Origin: UBA10518 sp022837185
Lineage (GTDB): Bacteria; Desulfobacterota; Desulfobulbia; Desulfobulbales; Desulfobulbaceae
NCBI GenBank assembly: GCA_034007705.1
Contig: JAVEQK010000012.1
Location: forward strand, 1-64,000
DNA: 64,000 bases
Direction of reading: 5' to 3'
The position numbers and the translations under genes were made by a program. Positions within the stretch are counted from its first letter, which is position 1. Each line of letters begins with the position of its first letter. The notes beneath the pieces are model-generated. The model was not told the origin of the DNA. It did no database searches and saw only the letters and a list, made by a program, of their open reading frames with translations. Positions 56,085-64,000 of the stretch are shown in pieces.

Positions 56085-56792
56085 ATGGCTACTCCAAAAG
56101 GGTCCTTCGTTTTCGGCCGGCGGTTTGATTGCGCGGAATGCACGGTAAAGGACCGTCCCATACTGATAGTCGGATCGTCCCAATTCACCACCAAACTCCT
56201 GGTTAGCTACATACAAGCCAACAAACCGGCGGAGACAAGCCTGGTGGAACGCCTGGAAGATGTCCCCCATCCCGGCGGCATGAAACGGCGGGACTGGCGG
56301 CTGATCTTCATCGATTGTTCCGGCATGCCAGGGGAAGCCATCACGACGATGCTGCGGACCGAAGCCGCCCCGTACCTGCAGCATGATATCATCGCCCTTT
56401 TCAACCTGACGCAGGGCAATGCCGACATAGGCAATTACATCGACCTCGGAGTCAAAGGCTTTTTTTTCGAGAACGATCAGCCGGATATCCTGCTCAAAGG
56501 GATCTGCGCCTTGAAATTCGGTGAAATGTGGGTAGCGCGGGGCGTCCTGATGGAATATATCTGCCAGAAACCCAGGTCTTTCACTCCACAGGAACAGGCA
56601 GGCCCGCAATTGACCCGGAGAGAGAGGGAAATCCTGGTCCATCTTTCCTCCGGCGCCACCAACGAAGAGATCGCTGCCAAACTTTTCATCAGCATGCATA
56701 CGGTCAAAAGCCACATTTTCCATATCTGCAAAAAACTTAAGGTTCATAATCGATTGCAGGCGGCGATGTGGGCCGCCAAGCATCTGAAGTAG
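56085..56792 (+). CDS. LuxR/CsgD-type response regulator
   Basis: A 235-residue transcription factor. The N-terminal part resembles the pseudo-receiver of CsgD (IDLGVKGFFFENDQPDILLK, with FGEMWVARGVLMEYI). The C-terminus is a LuxR-type HTH: LTRREREILVHLSSGATNEE, TVKSHIFHICKKLKVHN. No clear phosphorylatable Asp pattern is seen, so it is probably not a classical receiver. The start at 56085 is chosen because the only upstream alternative is a TTG at 56013 without a ribosome site. It may control the neighbouring surface proteins; CsgD-type regulators often govern biofilm genes. Confidence 0.8.
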   Translation: MATPKGSFVFGRRFDCAECTVKDRPILIVGSSQFTTKLLVSYIQANKPAETSLVERLEDVPHPGGMKRRDWRLIFIDCSGMPGEAITTMLRTEAAPYLQHDIIALFNLTQGNADIGNYIDLGVKGFFFENDQPDILLKGICALKFGEMWVARGVLMEYICQKPRSFTPQEQAGPQLTRREREILVHLSSGATNEEIAAKLFISMHTVKSHIFHICKKLKVHNRLQAAMWAAKHLK

Positions 56793-57012
56793 CTTTCGCT
56801 ACCCTGATCCCGGCTATTTTTTTCCACCTCATCCCTCCTCAAATCAATACAGCCTGACGGGATGCAGCAGGCTGCGCAGGTTCCCGGCGTTTTACGCGGC
56901 CGGTTTCCTCAGGCAAACGTATGAGGCCTTTCCGGAATAATGGAAAAATGTCTCATTCTTTCAGGTGACATCTTGCCCGTATAACTCATTGAAAAATCAA
57001 TATATCTCCCGA

Positions 57013-57040
57013 TTGTTCAAAAGTGCCGGTTTGCTATACT
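57013..57040 (+). promoter_or_regulatory. Candidate sigma-70 promoter of the PilZ gene
   Basis: TTGTTC (57013-57018), a 16-base spacer and TATACT (57035-57040), 50 bases before the PilZ ATG. The rest of 56793-57089 shows no gene. Confidence 0.45.
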
Positions 57041-57089
57041 TCTTCATAGGAGAAGAATTACGGCTTTTCAGGCAGGGGTATGTCTCGAT

Positions 57090-57419
57090 ATGGAGAACGA
57101 TCTGGAGCGGCGCAAACATCCACGTTTCGAGATTAAGTTGCCGGCTATCATCACCCAGCCTTCCTCCGGCCTGAACGGCAACAATTTTCATTTGCTGTTG
57201 ACCAGGGACATTTCACACAGCGGGGCATTTTTCACCATGATGAAGCCCTATCCCTATCAGGGGCATGTACGGGTTGAACTGCTGATCGAAGTGAACAGCG
57301 GCTGCAGCCACTGTTTTTTGTACATGGTGGCGAAAGCTGAAGTCGTGCGCTGTGATGATTCGGGCCTGGCCGTCATTTTTGATGAGGACTTTATGCTGGC
57401 GCCGTTCCCTGTTCATTAA
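57090..57419 (+). CDS. PilZ-domain cyclic-di-GMP binding protein
   Basis: A 109-residue stand-alone PilZ domain. The two c-di-GMP binding motifs are present: ERRKHPRFEI (RxxxR) and RDISHSGAFF (DxSxxG). Such small proteins transmit c-di-GMP levels to surface or exopolysaccharide machinery. It lies between the CsgD-like regulator and the giant secreted proteins and ends in a terminator, so it is separately transcribed. Confidence 0.9.
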   Translation: MENDLERRKHPRFEIKLPAIITQPSSGLNGNNFHLLLTRDISHSGAFFTMMKPYPYQGHVRVELLIEVNSGCSHCFLYMVAKAEVVRCDDSGLAVIFDEDFMLAPFPVH

Positions 57420-57498
57420 TCCCTTCTGTCCGCAAGGTACTGTCCATGCAGACCACCGAAACCGCAATTTCGAAAATCGGGCCCTTTGCCAGAGGGGC

Positions 57499-57529
57499 GT
57501 GGGAAGTTGCGGGTTTTCCCACTGTTTTT
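57499..57529 (+). terminator. Probable terminator after the PilZ gene
   Basis: GTGGGAA (57499-57505) pairs with TTCCCAC (57516-57522), followed by TGTTTTT. It lies 80 bases after the PilZ stop. Confidence 0.65.
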
Positions 57530-57656
57530 CCCGTAGCCGCCGGGCTGCCGAACATTTCAATGCAGCACGCACCGTTTATAGACCAATTCAGTACGAAATT
57601 TCTCATCTTGTGCCGATGGGAAAGCAACGCTCATCTTTTTTTGTAAGGGGGCCGAT

Positions 57657-60600
57657 ATGAGTAAACGAAAACTATTTATCTGGCTGGCGTTAGTCGTCAC
57701 TACACTCTTTCTGTTCCAGCCGCAAGCCAATGCTCAGCAAAACCAGTACAAAGGGCCGGGCCTGTACCAGGCGCCGTTGATCACCCAGACCCTGGAGCGG
57801 GTCGGCGTTGTCAGTGTCTGCAATACCGGCAAGGAATTCCGCGTGCGCCTTGCCGGCACGCCGCCCTGGCAGTTTAAGGCCATCCACATTTATGTCGGCA
57901 ATGACCCGGTACCGGCTACCAAAAAAGGGAATCTCATTCCGGGAAAATTCAATTACAAGGTGAATAGAGACAATGACGACAGTTATGAACTGATCCTGAA
58001 TCTGAAGGATGATCTGGGTTTCAGCTGGGGTATGCCCTATCGTCACTTGCGGGAGCAGAACATAGCTGTTCACGTCGGCATGATGAATAGGGACACCAAT
58101 GTCGGAGAGGCTGCATGGGCCTATTCCGGAATGGGTTCCTCCATGGAGGATGAAGTTATTGACCCTGTTTTGTACTCAGATTTTCCGGGGGTGGGCAAGG
58201 GGTGGTCGTTCACCTATCTGCTGACACATCCCATGCGGGGCCACTTCCATGACGCCCCGGTGAGCGGTCTGGGCGTCATGACGCCGAGCAATGCCGGTCT
58301 GACCGACGATGCGGGGGGTTTTGAGTACTTCCCCGACGAATGGGCCGCGTTCTATATCGGCCGCTACCTGCTCGGCAGCACCATCGCCGATCATCGCGTA
58401 TCGCCGCTTGATCTCTTCGAGAGTTCTGACACCAATGACGTCGAGGTCATCAACATGGCCCGCCTGCTGCAGAGCCTGGATTGTGATGGAGTTCAAAAAA
58501 GCGGGATCCAGATCACGCCCGGGACAGTCAGCGCCTTTGAAACCGTCATGGCTGAAGAGGAAATTGAATTCCTTGACTTCTACAACAGCGAGGAGATCGA
58601 TGGGATTATCGACGCAGTAGTTGCCAGCGCAAGCGGGGAATGCACAGGCATGGAGGTGGTCTCGGCCGAAGATGCCAAGGCCCACCTGGAGGAGCAATTG
58701 AACAATTCCATGTTTCGCAAGAACATCTCCAAGACTCCGGTGATGGGTACCTCCAAATCCAAGCTGGACCTCATGCCGGTGCTGGTGCCCGCCACCAAGG
58801 CAAACGATGATCCTGTCATGAGCGAGGAGACAGGCGCTTCCGGCATCGATTACTATGACGAGAATGGCGAATATCTCTACACGCGCGAAAAAGTCAGGCC
58901 GCTGGTATCAGTCTATGCCGACGAAGTACCCGAACCTGGAGGATCCGATACCTTTGGCGCCATCTCCCGCGACGACGGCAAGACCTGGAAGCGTATGAAC
59001 CTCTCCCGCTCCGGCGACCGCAGCTCGTTCACCCTGGCCAACGGCCTGGACTTCTACGGCGAGGTGAAGAAGCCGAACCTCAAGGTCAAAGGCAACTACG
59101 TACTGGCCGTCTGGCAGAGCAAGTTCTGCCGCGGCGGCCGGCCGACCTACTCGATTCAGAAGTGCCCGGACACAGATGGTGACGGTGTGGCTGAGCCTTG
59201 CATTGTGTGCAAAGGAGAGGGTGAGAATGAGCATTGCGACTGGGACGATCCTTCCGACGACATCTACTATGAGGACGACATCTGGGGTGTGGGCGGACCG
59301 CAGCGCTCGCACGACTACACCGAAGACGGGTTTCCCGAGGTCGGCGAACTGCCTTTCTACTGTCTCTGGGTCTGCCGCGGCACGGTCGATGAGGTTACCG
59401 GTGACATCTCCTGGCGCAAGCCCGAACGGCTGACCTCCGGCCGGCGGGATGTATGGCAGGTTGCCGTCAATGGCGCCAAGGACGTCGGCTTCGGTGTGAT
59501 CTGGCAGGAGGATCCCGACGGTGTGCGCCCGGGCGAGATGGCCGGCCCCGGCCACGGCTGGAGCGGCGCCACCACCAACCACAAGACCGATATCTGGTAC
59601 GCTTCCATCAGTTGGGATGATTTTGCGCCGATCGATGAGAACTTCTCGCCCAACGGGGATCCCGAGCATTCCTTCGACGACCCCGAGTGGACCACCAACC
59701 GGCCCATGCCGCTGGTTCCCTTCCCGCTGCCGATTAGGCTCTCGGACAACGACACCTGCAACACGGACAACCTGAAGATCGAGTTGGACGGGAACGGGTT
59801 ACCGATAGAAGATGCAGACGGCAACTGGATTCCAGTCATGGACGAGGACGGCAAGCATGCCGGTACCCATCGCTACGCCTATATGATTGATGAAAATGAT
59901 AACGGAATTCCCGACCTGTGTGCGGGCTTCCATACTTTTATCAACGAACAGGGCGCAACCAAGAACGTCTGCATTACAGAAGACGGCCGCCTGCTCGACG
60001 GCGATACCGGTGCATCCCGGCCCAATCTCATGTACATGCCATATAAAAAGCCGAACGGGACCCAGAGCGCCTGGGTGGCGATTGTCTATGAAGAAACCAA
60101 GGGGGTCGGCGGCGGAGCGCCCGACCACACCGGCGAGCCTCCCTACGGCGGGGAAGACATAAAGCCCGATTCCGGGAAGAACGTCATCTACCACAGCTTT
60201 GAATTCAACAGCCCGGTCAAGGTCAGCGGCGGCGACATCGTCAACCTGCCGGCCCAGGACGAGGAGGGCAACCTGCTGTACCTCATCGACTACGAGACCG
60301 GTGAACTGGTCCTCGACTACCTCGGACAGCCCCAACTTGCCTACGAGAACGCGCGGCGCCCGCGGATGCTGGTGCAGCCTCCCGGTCAGGCCGGCAATTC
60401 GGGAACCGTCATGGTGCTGGTCTACAAACAGGGTGAGGAAGGCAAGGGCCGCCAGTCGGACATCTTCCTGCGGCGGGTAAATAAAAAGCTACATCCCGGC
60501 GGCAATCCATTCGCCTTCCAGAACTTTGCGTGCAACCAAACGGTGTTGGCGGATAATGGGCAGACGGTCTGCGTTGAAGGCGCCCTCAACATGAGCTCGG

Positions 60601-61550
60601 TCACGCCTACTGAGTACTGGGAAAACCCCGACCAGGACGATCAGGCCAAGGGCGAGGGCATCAAGGTTGTCAAGTACGACCAGACCGTGGACAACCTGGC
60701 CGACGCCAGCTGGACCAACCCCTACGAAGACGCCCGCGCTCACCGAGGCATCATCAAGGGCAACAACGTCTTCCTGGCCTACGACTATACTCCCAACTGG
60801 GCGGCGGCGCGCAATGCGCATGACAAGTATGACCTGTTCATTCGCCGCTCTTTTGACGGCGGCCAGACCTGGACGACGGATCCAGTCCCAATGACGGCAG
60901 AAGGAAATGACCCTCTTTTGAACGACGAGGTCTGCCATACACGGATTTGGAAGGATTACACAAGCGTCTCCTCGGAGGCGGAATCCAATCAGAAGGAGAC
61001 GTATGAAGAGACGGTCTGCTTTGGACCGGGCGTATTCGAGCCGGCGCGCAACATGTCCCAGCTTAAGAACAACAAGCTGAGCGTGATCGAGCCGCGGCTG
61101 GTCGGGACCCCGGGTACGCCGCCTGAGGTTGTTTATCCAGAGGATAATCAAGACGAGAACGTCTACTGGGTCACCTTTGGTACATCGACCAACGTGCCCA
61201 AGCTCCACGGCAACAACAACGAGGACGAGGAGGAAGAGGAGGCGGCTCCGGCCGACCTCTACTACACCTTCACCCGCGACCGTGGCCAGACCTACTATAA
61301 GCGCCTATGGGAGGTCAATCCCGACAGCTCAGGCAACTATGCCGGCCAGATAGTGGAGCGGTACGACTACCTGGCCAAGGGCGATCCGGAGCAGGGCGAG
61401 GCCCAGATCCGGATGACCCCGGACGGCTCGCGGTTCTACGCGGTCTGGAACCAGGATGGAGAAGAGGGCAGCGACTGCTGGTTCCGACGCATCATGAGCC
61501 CGGACTTCCCGCAGAACGTGGCAGCACCGGAACCAGAACCATGGGAGTAA
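57657..61550 (+). CDS. Giant secreted multidomain protein with Asp-box and calcium-loop motifs, copy 1
   Basis: 1297 residues with a signal peptide (about 1-26, FIWLALVVTTLFLFQPQANA). Residues about 30-320 form an N-terminal domain, including LGSTIADHRVSPLDLF and VINMARLLQSLDCDG, motifs found in surface lipoproteins. From about 350 (FRKNISKTPV) on comes the part shared with the next gene: sialidase-type Asp boxes (SRDDGKTW near 437, RSFDGGQTW near 1064, TRDRGQTYY near 1206), calcium-binding-like DTDGDGVAE (about 504) and DENDNGIPD (about 744), LTSGRRD, IWQEDPDGVRPGE. It is rich in Asp, Glu and Cys pairs. It resembles secreted choice-of-anchor O type proteins, but the assignment is tentative and the function unknown. 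Confidence 0.7.
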   Translation: MSKRKLFIWLALVVTTLFLFQPQANAQQNQYKGPGLYQAPLITQTLERVGVVSVCNTGKEFRVRLAGTPPWQFKAIHIYVGNDPVPATKKGNLIPGKFNYKVNRDNDDSYELILNLKDDLGFSWGMPYRHLREQNIAVHVGMMNRDTNVGEAAWAYSGMGSSMEDEVIDPVLYSDFPGVGKGWSFTYLLTHPMRGHFHDAPVSGLGVMTPSNAGLTDDAGGFEYFPDEWAAFYIGRYLLGSTIADHRVSPLDLFESSDTNDVEVINMARLLQSLDCDGVQKSGIQITPGTVSAFETVMAEEEIEFLDFYNSEEIDGIIDAVVASASGECTGMEVVSAEDAKAHLEEQLNNSMFRKNISKTPVMGTSKSKLDLMPVLVPATKANDDPVMSEETGASGIDYYDENGEYLYTREKVRPLVSVYADEVPEPGGSDTFGAISRDDGKTWKRMNLSRSGDRSSFTLANGLDFYGEVKKPNLKVKGNYVLAVWQSKFCRGGRPTYSIQKCPDTDGDGVAEPCIVCKGEGENEHCDWDDPSDDIYYEDDIWGVGGPQRSHDYTEDGFPEVGELPFYCLWVCRGTVDEVTGDISWRKPERLTSGRRDVWQVAVNGAKDVGFGVIWQEDPDGVRPGEMAGPGHGWSGATTNHKTDIWYASISWDDFAPIDENFSPNGDPEHSFDDPEWTTNRPMPLVPFPLPIRLSDNDTCNTDNLKIELDGNGLPIEDADGNWIPVMDEDGKHAGTHRYAYMIDENDNGIPDLCAGFHTFINEQGATKNVCITEDGRLLDGDTGASRPNLMYMPYKKPNGTQSAWVAIVYEETKGVGGGAPDHTGEPPYGGEDIKPDSGKNVIYHSFEFNSPVKVSGGDIVNLPAQDEEGNLLYLIDYETGELVLDYLGQPQLAYENARRPRMLVQPPGQAGNSGTVMVLVYKQGEEGKGRQSDIFLRRVNKKLHPGGNPFAFQNFACNQTVLADNGQTVCVEGALNMSSVTPTEYWENPDQDDQAKGEGIKVVKYDQTVDNLADASWTNPYEDARAHRGIIKGNNVFLAYDYTPNWAAARNAHDKYDLFIRRSFDGGQTWTTDPVPMTAEGNDPLLNDEVCHTRIWKDYTSVSSEAESNQKETYEETVCFGPGVFEPARNMSQLKNNKLSVIEPRLVGTPGTPPEVVYPEDNQDENVYWVTFGTSTNVPKLHGNNNEDEEEEEAAPADLYYTFTRDRGQTYYKRLWEVNPDSSGNYAGQIVERYDYLAKGDPEQGEAQIRMTPDGSRFYAVWNQDGEEGSDCWFRRIMSPDFPQNVAAPEPEPWE

Positions 61551-61751
61551 TAGGACGAGCCCTGGCGTAAGCAACGACTATAACCAATAACGAAGGGATC
61601 CCGACGGGTATGAGCCAGGGAAGTACCCGGGATCCGAGAATCCGACACCATAACCACAGGACAAGTCCTGACGGGAGCGGCGGCTTCACCGGTCGCACCG
61701 CCCCCGTCAGGCAATTTGCACCCCCAAGACCGGTGAAGGAGGCAGAGGTCT
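61551..61751 (+). other. Structured leader between the tandem secreted genes
   Basis: Two strong hairpins: 61597-61636 (GGATCCC and GGGTA pairing with TACCC and GGGATCC) and 61668-61711 (CCTGACGGG pairing with CCCGTCAGG). Neither is followed by a T-run, so they are not ordinary terminators. They may be an RNA processing or regulatory structure. AAGGAGG precedes the next ATG. Confidence 0.5.
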
Positions 61752-64000
61752 ATGAAGTTCATACAACGATCGCTGATGGGCATGGGCATGCTCATGCTGT
61801 GCACGGGGGGCGCTGTCGCTGATGACGGGGAGATGTTCCGCAAAAATGTCTCCAGCACGCCGGACCTGGAGACGGAGTTTGCGGCCATCCGCATGCTGCC
61901 GCTCTATGTGCCGGCGCAGACCTCGGGTGAAACCCTGCTGACGGAAGGCATCGATTACATCAAAGCAGATGGAACTATCGCAGAAAACCGCCTGTTGGCC
62001 CGACCGCTGATCACCCACTACACCGACGGGCACGTGGAGGGCATCGATGAGGAGGGCTACGGCGGCTTCCCGGGCCACGGTAAGCGTGACGCTTACGGAG
62101 CGGTCAGCCTTGACGACGGCGCCACCTGGAAGCGCACCAACCTCTCCAAATCCGCGGAACTGTCGTCCATCAAGATAAAGGTGGGGAAGAAATGGGTCCC
62201 CTATCCGGGCGATGTGGGCCGGACCTTTGCCGCATCGGACGGCAACAAGGTGCTGATTACCTGGGTGAGCCGCTACTGCGGCGGCGGCAGCCCGAACTAT
62301 GCAATGGATAATGACACGGAGCGCGCGGCGCTCGCGACGTACCTGGAGGGGACAGGAACAATCACGAATGCAGCGGCGTGCACCGACGGGGACCTGATAG
62401 GTACGCCCTGTCTTTATCTCGAGGACCACTTCGGCGTTGCGGGCTCGCAGGGGTCTTCGGACCTGGCCGATGAGGGCTTTCCCCTGATCGGCGTGCTTCC
62501 ATACGCCTGCGTCTGGACTGCACGCGGAGTCATCAACCCGCCTGGGGATGACGGTTTGAGCACTTTTACCTGGTTCAAGGCCGAGCGGTTGACTTCCGGC
62601 AGGCGTGACGCCAACCGGCCCGAAGCGGCCTGCGTCAAGGGAGCCGGCTGTGTCGTCACCTGGCAGGAGGACCCGGAAGGGATCCGGCCCGGTGAGGGCG
62701 AAGGACCGGGCGAAGGGTGGAGCGGCGCCATCGCCCATCATCAGACCGACACCTGGTATTCCTACATCGATTGGGACGACTTCGATCTGGTCAGCGAGGA
62801 TGGAACCTATGGAACACGTGTACCCCTGGTTGACTACCTCGGTGAAACCGCTCCGCAGGCAGGAGTGCCGATGTCGATACCGGTGCGCCTGACCGACAAC
62901 GCCATGTGCACTGCCATGGATGGTGATGCACCCACAAGCGATCCGTATTGCTACGCCGATTTCGACGGCAGCGGGACCCCTGATTTTTGTGCCGGCTATG
63001 TAACCGTCAGCATCGAGGTTCCCGACGAAGGCGGGGAGGCGGAGAATCACGATGTCAACATGTGCGTCACAGAGGACGGCCGTCTGCTGCGCGGCAATAC
63101 TGCCGCCACGCGCGCCCGTCTGGGTCTGCACGGATATTCATCGACATGCGCCTACGACCCGCTCAATCCCGATGCCTGTCCCATCGACAGTGCCTGGTTC
63201 TCCATGGCCTATGAGGAGAACAAGGGACTCGGCGAGGATGGAGAGGAGGAAGCCACCTCCGAAGACCTGATCGAGAAGGTTGATATGGGCAAGAACGTCT
63301 GGTATCACACCTTTGACATGTTCAAGCCCGAACTGGTCTCCCAGGGCCTGATGTTGAACCAGCCTGCGGTTTATAAGGAAGATTTCACCAATCCTGAAAG
63401 CTTTCTCACCCAGGACACATCTCTCGGCTACAACTTCTACCAAATCGATCCTGATCCGATATATGAAGCCCAGGCAGGTATCGAAACAACGCTCTACCAG
63501 TCCGAGATCTCCCGGCGGCCGAGCCCGATCTCCCAGGATTGGTACGATGCAGGCAACAGCGGCACGGTGGCCTTCCAGTTGTGGAAGCAGGGCATCATCC
63601 GGCGCGGCGGCCCGGCCGACATCATGGGCCGGCGCTTCGTGATTCCGGAGGGATTTATTGCCACTACGGACAACCCGTATGACTACGCCAACATGGCCTG
63701 TGACACCTGGGCCTTTACCGACGGATCCAACCCCCGCTACGTCAAGGGCATGTGCGCTTCGCCGGCGATCAACATCTCTGGCAACACAATCCTCACCGGC
63801 GAATGCGGCGACGCGGCAGCCTGCCTTGACGCCTTCTCTTTCAACGAATACTTCGACGACTTCCTCGGCGGAGAAGGAGGGACTCCGTCGGAAGGGATCG
63901 CCAAGATCTGGACCTGGCAGCAGTACGGACCAAACTACGGCGGCACGACAACAACCCAGGAGGGCGCTCCGGCAGACGGGACGAATCTCAATGACGTCTC
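61752..64000 (+). CDS. Giant secreted protein, copy 2 (paralogue of the preceding gene), C-terminus beyond the window
   Basis: An open frame of at least 749 codons from the ATG at 61752 (AAGGAGG upstream) to the right edge. Signal peptide SLMGMGMLMLCTGGAVA. It begins DDGEMFRKNVSSTP, matching residue about 350 of the previous protein, so it lacks that protein's N-terminal domain. Shared blocks: SLDDGATWKRTNLSKS, RYCGGGSPNYA, LTSGRRD, VVTWQEDPEGIRPGEGEGPG, EGWSGAIAHHQTDTWY, CVTEDGRLLRGNTA and SAWFSMAYEENKGLG. It has many paired cysteines and one DFDGSGTPD loop. A tandem duplication is clear; the function is not. Confidence 0.75.
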   Translation, partial: MKFIQRSLMGMGMLMLCTGGAVADDGEMFRKNVSSTPDLETEFAAIRMLPLYVPAQTSGETLLTEGIDYIKADGTIAENRLLARPLITHYTDGHVEGIDEEGYGGFPGHGKRDAYGAVSLDDGATWKRTNLSKSAELSSIKIKVGKKWVPYPGDVGRTFAASDGNKVLITWVSRYCGGGSPNYAMDNDTERAALATYLEGTGTITNAAACTDGDLIGTPCLYLEDHFGVAGSQGSSDLADEGFPLIGVLPYACVWTARGVINPPGDDGLSTFTWFKAERLTSGRRDANRPEAACVKGAGCVVTWQEDPEGIRPGEGEGPGEGWSGAIAHHQTDTWYSYIDWDDFDLVSEDGTYGTRVPLVDYLGETAPQAGVPMSIPVRLTDNAMCTAMDGDAPTSDPYCYADFDGSGTPDFCAGYVTVSIEVPDEGGEAENHDVNMCVTEDGRLLRGNTAATRARLGLHGYSSTCAYDPLNPDACPIDSAWFSMAYEENKGLGEDGEEEATSEDLIEKVDMGKNVWYHTFDMFKPELVSQGLMLNQPAVYKEDFTNPESFLTQDTSLGYNFYQIDPDPIYEAQAGIETTLYQSEISRRPSPISQDWYDAGNSGTVAFQLWKQGIIRRGGPADIMGRRFVIPEGFIATTDNPYDYANMACDTWAFTDGSNPRYVKGMCASPAINISGNTILTGECGDAAACLDAFSFNEYFDDFLGGEGGTPSEGIAKIWTWQQYGPNYGGTTTTQEGAPADGTNLNDV

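Noticed and set aside
57446..57646. Small + strand open frame between the PilZ and giant secreted genes
   Set aside because: It runs through the PilZ terminator hairpin and has no family character.
61707..63131. Minus-strand open frame of about 470 codons opposite the second giant secreted gene
   Set aside because: The + strand frame has a ribosome site, a signal peptide and blocks shared with its neighbour; the minus frame has none.

Overview
The window is a GC-rich chromosomal segment of a Gram-negative bacterium, most likely a sulfur-metabolising member of the Desulfobacterota close to the Desulfobulbales. That placement is an inference. It rests on a true DsrC with both C-terminal cysteines, an apparent selenocysteine-containing rhodanese, an Mbh-ordered Mrp-type antiporter operon, and outer-envelope features (PpiD, lipoproteins). 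No rRNA, tRNA, insertion sequence, prophage or CRISPR array was recognised.

Layout. 1-4300: start of polX, a DUF2459-type lipoprotein and a calcium-type P-ATPase, all on the minus strand. 4806-12093: an eight-gene Mrp/Mbh-like cation/proton antiporter operon with overlapping start and stop codons. 12217-16166: rtcA, a decayed NtrC-type regulator end, a Phd/VapC-like toxin-antitoxin pair, a CapA-family protein and a ferritin-like protein. 16298-19849: an ELWK-repeat remnant, a triple-rhodanese lipoprotein read through an in-frame UGA, and a secreted YcnI-like protein. 19852-33529 (minus): an MFS transporter, then a trehalose/envelope block transcribed treZ, GH77-treY fusion, DUF5752, treT, followed by an ACP-acyl-AMP ligase-acyltransferase fusion. 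33771-38525 (minus): a secreted SBBP propeller, a secreted unknown and galE. 38983-42528: a tautomerase, ligA, acyP, a zinc-ribbon protein and an ATP-grasp protein. 43001-50244: dsrC (minus), ppiD and a large SNF2 helicase. 50296-55843: hisD, rsmG, leuB, a class II-like PRPP synthetase and asd. 56085-64000: a LuxR-type regulator, a PilZ protein and two tandem giant secreted proteins, the second running off the right edge.

The spaces between transcription units hold a recurring set of short repeat modules: (A) heptamer arrays of TGCCGAC; (B) hexamer arrays of GATTTC/GATCGG type; (C) palindromes of about 75-80 bp with GTAGGTTGGGGTGAGC ends; (D) palindromes of about 100 bp beginning CCCCTCATCCGCCC; (E) CAGAAGACAGAGGACAG tracts; (F) a TTTGAAGCCTGGCGGCTT tail. 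Nine clusters contain them in different combinations, and several genes end inside them.

The strongest unusual signals are: the UGA-interrupted rhodanese with a GGTCT-loop SECIS-like hairpin; a GH77 domain that appears to have lost all its catalytic acids while fused to an intact TreY; an Mbh-ordered antiporter operon with no hydrogenase genes and one degenerate antiporter subunit; and the tandem giant cysteine-rich secreted proteins next to a PilZ gene.
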